A DNA stretch of 64,000 nt. It comes from Saccharina japonica (Eukaryota > Sar > Phaeophyceae > Laminariales > Laminariaceae). Position 1 is the first letter of the stretch, and each line of letters begins with the position of its first letter. The translations under genes and the position numbers were made by a program. Location of the stretch: contig MEHQ01000693.1 in NCBI GenBank assembly GCA_008828725.1, positions 1-64,000 of the forward strand. The letters are read 5' to 3'. The notes beneath the pieces are model-generated. The model ran no database searches and was not told the origin of the DNA. It saw only the letters and a list, made by a program, of their open reading frames with translations. Positions 58,073 through 64,000 of the stretch are shown piece by piece.

Positions 58073-58732
58073 CATGTCTTCTATGCTTCCAGTATCCGAC
58101 ATCCTCTGCTGTATCTAATTGGGGGCCTCTATCCCCTACCTCCCACCTTCCTCCTTCCTGAATCCGGTTGCCCTGAACCCCTCCCTGTTCCTTTCGCATT
58201 ATTTGGCCGAAATGTCCCCGATTCCCCCAAGCTTCCATCTCATACGAAACCCCCCATTTTTTTCGTGGGTTCTCCCATGTCGCTTTGGGGCTCCCGCTGG
58301 CTGGACGTTTCCCGCTGGTTGTGCGGATCCTGCTCCCTGTGCCACGTGCGCTCTTTGGGTGCGCTTGCGAGTCCACGGCATGTATCATGGGTTCGTCCGC
58401 CTACACCTAGGGCATGCATTCTCCTATCTACCACTTTCTCCACCTCCTGCTCGAACAGTCGTTTATCTGCAGCCATCTTCTCTCTGTCTGCTGATGGAAT
58501 TTCAGCGCTCTCACCCGTACCCTCCTTCGGACTCTCCTCGCAGACCTCCCGGAGTCCCTCACCGCCGTCCTCTGCTGGAATGCCTCGCCCGCCACTCTTT
58601 TCTTCGGGTTCACCTGCTGCCCCGCCTGCTGCCGTGCTCTTCGCCTCCCTGGCTGTATCCTCCTTGGCTCGCTCATCTTTCCTCGCTTGCTGTACTTGCT
58701 TCGACTCCGCTCTCAGCTTTTTGATCTTCATC

Positions 58733-59054
58733 TCGCCCCGGTGGTCTAACAGGTAGCCACGAAGCCTGTCAGCGTTGGAGGTCGGGGGTTCGATTCTCCT
58801 CGTATGGAGATTTTTATTCTCAAATGACACCCAACTGTCGAGAGCGCATATTATAGCGTGGGTAAAAGCACAATTCGACGAGAGTTGGCGAGGGAAGAAA
58901 GTGCTGAAATCTTCTCGCGATAAAAAGAAAAGGCAAGAACCGTAGTCGGGGAGGAGGGAGAGGAGCCTACTTTGTGACCCCGGATCTGAGTTACGACTAG
59001 GAAGGAGAGAGAAAGGAAGGGCGAAGATAATAAAAGGGATGGACAAAAAAAAAA
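58733..59054 (+). mobile_element. tRNA-derived SINE, full copy 3
   Basis: The head has an A box TGGTCTAACAGG and a B box GGGTTCGATTCTCC. The body (GCGCATATTATAGCGTGGGT, TCTTCTCGCGATAAAAA, TGACCCCGGATCTGAGTTACGACT) leads to a GGGATGGACAAAAAAAAAA tail. It abuts the upstream end of the DIRS-like element. Confidence 0.78.
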
Positions 59055-59159
59055 GAAAGGCGCTGCTGCTGTGTAGCTTGAATATGCGACAACATCGGTA
59101 ATGCTTTGTACATCGTGTCCACGGTTTCCATTAGCAGAACACATCAGTGCAGCCAAAGT

Positions 59160-59560
59160 GCAGCAGTAGATTTTTCTCGGCCAGGGATTTCCGAGAAAAT
59201 AAGAAATTCGGAATCGGTTATGCTGAATTTATACTGAAGTTAATGCTGCAGTCGTAGAACACACCCTTTTTCCCTTTCACAACTAAGAAATTTCTCAGCC
59301 AGAGATTTCCAGGAAAATAAGAAATCCAGGACTCGGTTATACTAAAGTTAGTGTGGAACATTTCTGCAATCAGATTTTTCTCGGCCAGGGATTTCCGGGA
59401 AAATCAAATATTTCGGGATCGGTTATGCTATAGTCAGTGTGGTACATACCTGGTATGTTTTTTCATATAATAAATTACTCAGCTACCAGTAGTACGTATG
59501 TAGAGATTTCCGGGAAAATAAGAAGTTCGGGATCGGTTATTCTTTTAAAAGTTGGTGTGG
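59160..59560 (+). repeat. Tandem repeat, about 90-110 bp unit, four copies
   Basis: Units share TTTCTCGGCCAGGGATTTCCGGGAAAATAAGAAATTCGGGATCGGTTATGCT and a following AGTTAGTGTGG. They start near 59166, 59285, 59370 and 59495. The last two are shortened. Confidence 0.75.
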
Positions 59561-60187
59561 AAACGCCCTTTCTCAAATAGGAAACCTAGCTCGCTGGGCC
59601 AGTATCCCAGTTTCTTATTTTATGAGGGCCGGTACTGGTATGCTTATGCTGTGGCGTTCAGAGCCAGGCTTCCCCGAAGATTCGTACGCGACACGGCCTG
59701 CACGATATTTTCGTATGATCTATATCGCGCACTTTTGTCATTTGTAGAAACCTCTCCCTGATTGCTACTGGTGCACTGCTGTTGCTGCTGAGCTCTGTAC
59801 TATGTACATGCTATCACGTTGTTTGCCGTCATTCACCATCCTCGATAATCATATAATATCATATCATGCGAGTGACATTCATATAATAGCAACGAGGTCT
59901 AAATACTAAATAGTCATCCGTGTTTTGCAATACTCTATCTGGTGAATACCTGGTATGCAGTTACCGTACCTGGCCTATATTAAAAACAAACAAAGCTGTG
60001 AGATTGAATTTTTGTGCAAAACTCATATATTAAAAAGTAGTTGCAAGCTTGGTGTGACACTTCGATTTGTACTGTCAATACCAGGTATGCCATACCTGGT
60101 ACCGCAGGAGTCTACTGCTGTATTATACGAGTATACGGTAGTCTAGACTACGCCTATTTATGGATTGATCCCATCATGGTGACGAGA

Positions 60188-60192
60188 ACAGC

Positions 60193-60259
<67 letters not shown>

Positions 60260-60260
60260 T
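60188..60260. repeat. (CAA)n microsatellite
   Basis: About 24 uninterrupted CAA triplets, just upstream of the TPR exon 2 acceptor. Its poly-Thr and poly-Cys frames are not genes. Confidence 0.95.
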
Positions 60261-60325
60261 AAACTAATGCCGTGTTCTGCTGTTTTATATCTGCCTGGCG
60301 CGGCGGTGTGCGTTTGTGTGCTCAG

Positions 60326-60415
60326 GGCTGAGTTCGGGAGGAAAAACCTCCCCCAAGCGGAGATGCTGTACTCCAAGGGGCTGAAGATCAAGCCCGAAGA
60401 CGCTACGCTGCACAG
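60326..60415 (+). CDS. TPR-Aha1 co-chaperone, exon 2 (TPR1)
   Basis: This 90-nt exon sits between GTGTGCTCAG and GTAGGA. It takes one base to finish the split Arg codon and leaves AG for the next exon. It encodes AEFGRKNLPQAEMLYSKGLK then IKPEDATLH, the end of helix A and helix B of the first TPR. The split codon becomes Ser in the TLHSNLAAVRL junction with exon 3. A decayed duplicate of its 3' half follows at 60568-60625. Confidence 0.85.
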
Positions 60416-60559
60416 GTAGGAATGCCGGTAGGGGGATGCTGGGAGGGGAAAGGAAGGCATTCCATCCCCGATATCGTTCACGTATTCCATCCCCAACAAT
60501 ATTCCATGCCCCATCCCCCAAAACACTCCGTATTCCACGCTCAAAAACATTCCATATTC

Positions 60560-60710
60560 TGTCCCCAGTGCTGTACTCCAAAAGGGCTAAATATCAAGTG
60601 TGAAGATGCTACGCTGCACAGGTTGGGATGCTGGGGGGGGGGGGGAGGGAGACATTTTATCCCCGATATCGCTCCATTCCTAATAATATTCCACATTCCA
60701 TCACCAAAAA
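60560..60710 (+). repeat. Decayed tandem copy of TPR exon 2 end and intron start
   Basis: GTGCTGTACTCCAAAAGGGCTAAATATCAAGTGTGAAGATGCTACGCTGCACAGGTTGGGATGCTGGG parallels 60368-60440, and the following CCCCGATATCG and AATATTCCA segments also recur. An in-frame TGA shows that the copy is not coding. Confidence 0.85.
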
Positions 60711-60726
60711 CGTTAGATGAGTTCGA

Positions 60727-60932
60727 CGCTGTCACCCATATGCAAGTCCGCCTCACAAGCGGTTCGGGATGCAGCTCACGCTTTATGCGACTCGCCGATC
60801 ACCCCACGGCGCTTCACGCTTGGTGCAAGCAATGCCTGTCTGGTCGGTGAAAACCCGATGTGCTCCGTCCCGGCATTGTTGCGATGCGGGGGTCCATGGT
60901 CATACGACTACAGCCATGCACGGCATGAGTAC

Positions 60933-60966
<34 letters not shown>
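60727..60966 (+). mobile_element. Poly(C)-tailed retroposon, family A, 5'-truncated copy 5
   Basis: It starts GACGCTGTCACCCATATGCAAGTCCGCC and ends CGGCATGAGTACA followed by more than 30 C. It contains the family GCTCCGTCCCGGCATTGTTGCGATGCG block. It is in intron 2 of the TPR gene. Confidence 0.75.
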
Positions 60967-60967
<1 letters not shown>

Positions 60968-60992
60968 CCACCCCCATTTTCAAATGTAGTAT

Positions 60993-61143
60993 ATGGGGAA
61001 CCGTACTGAGCTCCCAAATATTGGAGGTGTCTATATTAGGACTAGGAGCAGGAACGGTGCTCCGTCTCTAACGCGATGCATGGTCAATGGTCAAATGACT
61101 TCGGCAAGCAACCAACAAGTACCTCCCTCCCCCCCCCCCCCCC
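60993..61143 (+). mobile_element. Poly(C)-tailed retroposon, subfamily B, copy 5
   Basis: It reads GAGCTCCCAAATATTGGAGGTGTC, AGGAACGGTGCTCCGTCTCTAACGCGATGC and ends CAACAAGTACCTCCCTC plus C. It sits directly downstream of copy 5 of family A, in the same orientation. Confidence 0.7.
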
Positions 61144-61219
61144 GTCTCGAAAGGGATGCGTGGTCAATGGTCAAATGACTAAGACAAGCAACAAATGAGT
61201 ACACCCCCCCCACCCCCCG
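61144..61219 (+). mobile_element. Poly(C)-tailed retroposon, subfamily B, truncated copy 6
   Basis: It begins GTCTCGAAAGGGATGCGTGG immediately after the C tail of the preceding copy and ends AAATGAGTACA followed by C-rich DNA. Confidence 0.7.
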
Positions 61220-61389
61220 CCCATGAGCGACTTCGCCAACACTCACAGCGCTTCGCGGCTGTGCTAGCAATGCTCCTGGTCCGTGAGAAAACCGCACCCG
61301 TCCGGCATTGTTGGGCATGCGGGTCCTATTACATGAGTCCATATCGGTCATACGACTCAGGCGCCATGCATGAAAATGAAGTACCCCCC
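61220..61389 (+). mobile_element. Poly(C)-tailed retroposon, divergent family A, copy 6
   Basis: CATGAGCGACTTCGCCAACACTCACAGCGCTTCGCGGC, TGGTCCGTGAGAAAACCGCACCCGTCCGGCATTGTTGGGCATGCGG and GGTCATACGACTCAGGCGCCATGCATG parallel family A in order. It ends AATGAAGTACCCCCC. It is the fourth element in the same head-to-tail series. Confidence 0.6.
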
Positions 61390-61456
61390 GCTCCCCGCCC
61401 CGCCCCGCGCGCCTTCCCCTCGGCCATGAACTCCATTTTTTCCGGTCGTTTTTAAG

Positions 61457-61793
61457 CAACCTGGCCGCGGTACGCCTGGGCCTGAACAAAAACCAGGCGG
61501 CGCTGGAAAATGCGGAGGAGGCGGTACGTCTCGACCCAGCCTACGCGAAGGGTCACTACCGGAAAGGCCAGGCTCTGATGGCGCTCTCGCGAGCAGCGGA
61601 CGCCGCCGAGGCTTTCCGGGCGGGAGCCGCCCTGGAGCCCGAGAGCAAGCTGTGGGCTCCGCTCGTGTTGAAGGCTGTCAAGGCGGCCGAGGTGGCGGCG
61701 GCGGCACCATCGAAGAAAGTGGGCGTGACTGCTTCCCCCAGAACAAGCGCGGGCGCTACGACGAAGAAGACACCGACGACGGGTTCTTCTTCT
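61457..61793 (+). CDS. TPR-Aha1 co-chaperone, exon 3 (TPR2-TPR3)
   Basis: It follows a TTTTTAAG acceptor. One base completes the codon, then come NLAAVRLGLNKNQAALENAE, EEAVRLDP and YAKGHYRKGQALMAL, which are TPR2 and TPR3. Asn in SNLAAV and Lys/Arg in AKGHYRK occupy carboxylate-clamp positions that bind the EEVD end of Hsp90 or Hsp70. Lys in EEIKNR also fits, while the helix-A Asn is replaced by Arg. It ends in a Thr/Ser-rich linker at GTAAGG (61794). If that donor is not used, coding continues into Gly codons. Confidence 0.85.
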
Positions 61794-61924
61794 GTAAGGC
61801 CTTCCAGCTCTGCAGCTAGTGGTGGTGGTGGTGGTGGTAGTGATAGTGAAAAAGTGGCGGGGGGGGGGGGGGGGGGTGGAGGGGAGTTGCAGGGGGGAAT
61901 GGTGGCGGCGCTGCGGGGAGGGAG
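61794..61924 (+). other. Gly-codon / poly-G stretch: short intron or coding with frameshift
   Basis: The 131 bp begin GTAAGG and end GGGAG before an in-frame ATGAAGGGGTAC, so they could be a small intron with an unusually purine-rich acceptor side. Alternatively the reading continues through Ser/Gly codons. In that case an 18-G tract (61859-61876) puts it out of frame with the Aha1 part, and a different G count would join them as GREMKGYKK. Sequencing error in the homopolymer is plausible. Confidence 0.5.
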
Positions 61925-62133
61925 ATGAAGGGGTACAAGAAGACGGCGGACGGGAGGGTGACGACGTACTTTAACAACGACCTTACGGAGGAGGCGAAGG
62001 CGCTCATCGGGGACATCGCCCCCAAGAGGCTGGATGCCGGGGGGGGGGGCGATGCGGGAGGAGAGGAGGCAGCCGGTAGCGACGTGAGCGTGTGGAATAA
62101 GGCGGGCACGTGGGAGTCGCGAGATATGACCAG
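61925..62133 (+). CDS. TPR-Aha1 co-chaperone, exon 4 (start of Aha1-like domain)
   Basis: The exon encodes MKGYKKTADGRVTTYFNNDL, then TEEAKALIGDIAPKRLD, a Gly-rich spacer and VSVWNKAGTWESRDMT. The donor is AG|GTTTGG at 62134. The last part corresponds to the N-terminal edge of the Aha1 N-domain (the NNWHW-x-x-x-[ND] region). Its left border depends on how the preceding G-rich stretch is resolved: 61925 if an intron ends there, otherwise continuous with exon 3. Confidence 0.75.
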
Positions 62134-62222
62134 GTTTGGAAAAATACCGTGTAAAAAATAGCTTTCTTTTAAATATGACCAGATTTGGAAAAATGCTGTG
62201 TAGAAAATAGGTTTCTTTTAAA
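62125..62222 (+). repeat. 49-bp tandem duplication across a splice donor
   Basis: Copy 1 (62125-62173) contains ATGACCAGGTTTGGAAAAAT and copy 2 (62174-62222) ATGACCAGATTTGGAAAAAT, each followed by TTTCTTTTAAA. The donor GT of exon 4 is retained in copy 1 and changed to AT in copy 2. Confidence 0.9.
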
Positions 62223-63600
62223 GTACTGCAGATAAGTCGTACGTAGAGATCGGGCGGCCGTTTTTGTTTCGTTTCGTCAGCTTTTTTTGGGGTGCTTTTT
62301 GTTTCGGTTCGGTTCGGTTCGTTTCTTGATGCATCGGCATTTTTATGCGTTTTTGGGCGTTTCGTTTCTTCATGCATCGGTATTTTTCGGGCGTGTTTTT
62401 GGGGCATTTCGTTCCTTTCTGCATCGGTGTTTCTTGAACGTTTCGCTCCTTACTTAATCTGTATTTTTGGAGCGTTTTTGGGCGTTTTTGGGGAGTTTCG
62501 TTAGGGTGGCTCTGGCGCTAGGAACTCGTGTGGTTTTGGGAGGCAAAAATAGGATGGAAAACTGGGTTTGCCACGGCCTTGTGTTTTTTTTAGGCGCAGC
62601 GGGTGGTCTACTCTGTGCTAGGGGCCGCCGGATCTCGCGCTGCCGCTGCTCCGGTGGCCCTGCCTCTCAGGAATGATCGGTCTCGCCTCTGAACTCTGAA
62701 GCAGTCGACGACACGGCTCAAGTTTTGCGTGGCTTGCTTCGGTCTTCATGGAACATGCCACCACGTCGGGTGTGGATGATCTCCCCAAATTGATTATCAC
62801 GAAGATCAAAATAAGTCCCAAAGAATACTTGTTGTGGAGTTCCATGTTAACCCCTTAAGAACTGGTTCCACATATTTGGGGACAAACTACTTGGAATTAA
62901 TGTGGTATTTTGTGTTCCAGTTCTGAATGGGTTAATTCAATTTCACTCAAAAATGCCTGCTTTGGTGGTTCGTTTTTCGACCAATCAGATGCAACAAATC
63001 AAATCAAACGCCCCCCCCCCCGCCCCCCCGCACCGCCGCTTACTGCACGCCGGCCAGGGCCCGCCTTTTTAAGCACTTTTCCGCGTGATCTTAGTACAGA
63101 AGACTAATCAGAAGACCTATCGATGAACCCCACAACAGTAAGACTATCACTCCCCCCTCCACCTTATATCCACTATGTCACAAAGCCTATATTTAGCTTT
63201 TGAATACATGCCCCCCCGCATACCCCCCCCCCCCCCGCCGTTAATACGGGCCAGGGCCCGCCTTTTAAGGCATTTTCCGCGTGCATTGTAGTAAGAAGAC
63301 TAATCAGAACCTACGATGGACCCCAAAAACAAAACAGAAGATATCATCCCCCTATATGTCTACAAACCATATTTTGTTTTGAATACAATGCCCCCCCGTA
63401 TAATGAAATCGCCCAAAAACGTATATTTCATACATGTGTACGTAGATTGGTACCTGTAGGTACAGCAGTAGTATGACATCAAGCTTGCAAAGATGAGGGT
63501 TGAGGAGATTTTCGATCTCTCACCCAAGATCTCACAAAAAAAAATTGCAAATACTCAGAGTTTTTTTTTTCTTCTTTTTGCTGTGCTGTGTCTCGTGCAG
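62134..63600 (+). other. TPR-Aha1 gene intron 4
   Basis: This 1,467-bp intron runs from GTTTGG to TCTCGTGCAG. It holds the duplicated donor segment and a roughly 195-bp tandem duplication. A T-rich stretch with repeated CGTTTTTGGGCGTTT and GCATCGGTATTTTT motifs spans 62265-62500. No coding exon was seen inside. Confidence 0.65.
63005..63405 (+). repeat. Tandem duplication, about 195 bp unit
   Basis: Both units have a C tract, GGCCAGGGCCCGCCTTTTTAAG, TTTTCCGCGTG, AGAAGACTAATCAGAA, ACCCC-AAA, ATATCA-CCCCC and TTTTGAATACA-TGCCCCCCCG. They start near 63010 and 63215. Confidence 0.8.
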
Positions 63601-63706
63601 CTGGGCGAAGCAGCGCCTTAAGGAGCTTCTTCTAGGGGTAGAGTTCGATGCGCCGGAAGGCGTCGTAGAGGTGGTGACGGTGGAGAAGATTGAGGGCGAC
63701 GCCGAG
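63601..63706 (+). CDS. TPR-Aha1 co-chaperone, exon 5 (Aha1 N-domain)
   Basis: After TCTCGTGCAG, one base completes Ser, then 35 residues follow: WAKQRLKELLLGVEFDAPEG, VVEVVTVEK and IEGDAE, ending at GTGAGA in phase 0. WAK-x-x-x-K-x-x-L-x-GVE and the IEGD[AC]E close parallel the Aha1 N-terminal domain, which binds the Hsp90 middle domain and stimulates its ATPase. The conserved continuation (xxxRKGK...) should be in the next exon, off the right edge. Combining TPRs with this domain implies an Hsp90 co-chaperone that contacts two sites on Hsp90; this is inferred from the architecture. Confidence 0.85.
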
Positions 63707-64000
63707 GTGAGAAAACGAGGAACCCACCCACCCACCCACCCACCCACCCACCCACCCGCCAGGCATCGGAGACCACCAGGGGGGGGGAAGGGCTCGATGA
63801 CGACTAATAGACTAATAATATACCGGTATCTGCTTGCTCCCAGTTGTGCGGGTTGTCAGTGGAGTTGCTTTTGTTGGTCTTGTGCGGCAGCTATGTTGGA
63901 AGGGTGTCGTGTCGCGATGGAGCTTGTTGAGTACTGTTGTTGTTGTTGCTGCTGTTGTTGCTATATTGCTATTACGGGAGACCATAGTGAGCAGGACCAA
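63707..64000 (+). other. TPR-Aha1 gene intron 5 (partial)
   Basis: It begins GTGAGA and runs off the window. It includes a CCCA tandem (63722-63757), a G-run and TTG triplets near 63930-63960. No further exon was recognised. Confidence 0.6.

Larger units (their letters stand above)
51250..58735 (-). mobile_element. DIRS-like (tyrosine-recombinase) retroelement, broken
   Basis: Read on the minus strand, the parts come in DIRS order. First is a gag-like region: a charged coiled-coil segment at about 58240-58735, a conserved block at about 57150-57540, a CCCH-type knuckle near 56400-56490, and a stretch of Gly/His/Arg-rich repeats at 55200-55950. Next is a reverse transcriptase (KMDVKSAF, then FMDDAVS) at about 53800-54950, then RNase H (WFSDASFEAVGG) at about 53250-53600. 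Last is a tyrosine recombinase in two pieces (52545-53076 and about 51270-51735) with the family HSGR and catalytic Tyr regions. It is an old, clearly broken copy, with several breaks, two poly(C)-tailed retroposon insertions and an internal inverted duplication. No protease or DDE integrase was seen, which argues against Gypsy or Copia. Terminal repeats were not resolved. Confidence 0.8.
48688..60325 (+). other. TPR-Aha1 gene intron 1 (11.6 kb)
   Basis: The intron runs from GTATGT to TGTGTGCTCAG. It hosts a broken DIRS-like retroelement in antisense, several poly(C)-tailed retroposons, a tRNA-SINE, a 200-bp direct duplication (49712-49910 and 50599-50792) and CTG and CAA microsatellites. It is the largest intron in the window. 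Confidence 0.55.

Noticed and set aside
60041-60262. Poly-Thr ORF over the CAA repeat, and its poly-Cys complement
   Set aside because: Pure microsatellite translation with no start context or neighbouring exon.

Overview
The window looks like nuclear DNA of a large-genome eukaryote with few genes. I think of a stramenopile macroalga such as a brown alga. This is inferred from GC-rich exons with long Ala, Gly and Gln runs, kilobase-scale GT-AG introns (two near 10 kb), abundant microsatellites and a DIRS-like retroelement. I saw no species-level marker, and nothing here was checked against a database.

Five host genes can be supported, all multi-exon. (1) 1903-2049 (-): first exon of VPS4, the ESCRT-III-disassembling AAA ATPase (MIT domain only; the rest lies off the left edge). 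(2) 3243-11713 (+): a three-exon gene whose intron phases agree, giving a predicted 1,932-residue protein with two B-box-like zinc fingers and large disordered regions. (3) 18023-22154 (-): a PC4/SUB1 transcription coactivator; three exons seen, 5' exon not found. (4) 30703-42596 (+): a Dicer/RIG-I-class DExH RNA helicase ending in a dsRNA-binding-like domain, with a 9.66 kb intron that splits the DEVH motif. (5) 48572 to beyond 63706 (+): a TPR protein fused to an Aha1 N-terminal-like domain, probably an Hsp90 co-chaperone, with an 11.6 kb first intron.

Everything between is repeat-rich. It holds tRNA-derived SINEs with poly(A) tails; a short retroposon family ending in ATGAGTAC plus a poly(C) tail, for which the window preserves a filled site, an empty site and a target-site duplication; a non-autonomous hAT element with a perfect 8-bp target-site duplication; two adjacent PIF/Harbinger-like foldback MITEs; a pogo-like MITE; four GGGTC-rich palindromic elements; a pogo-type transposase remnant; many tandem duplications; and a broken DIRS-like retroelement inside intron 1 of the TPR gene.

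The most interesting items are the poly(C)-tailed retroposon, which seems to insert into C tracts including the tails of older copies; the helicase-dsRBD protein; the TPR-Aha1 fusion; an inverted copy of a PC4 exon fragment inside that gene's own intron; a perfect 38-bp palindrome; and a strongly over-represented TACCAGGT/ACCTGGTA motif outside exons.
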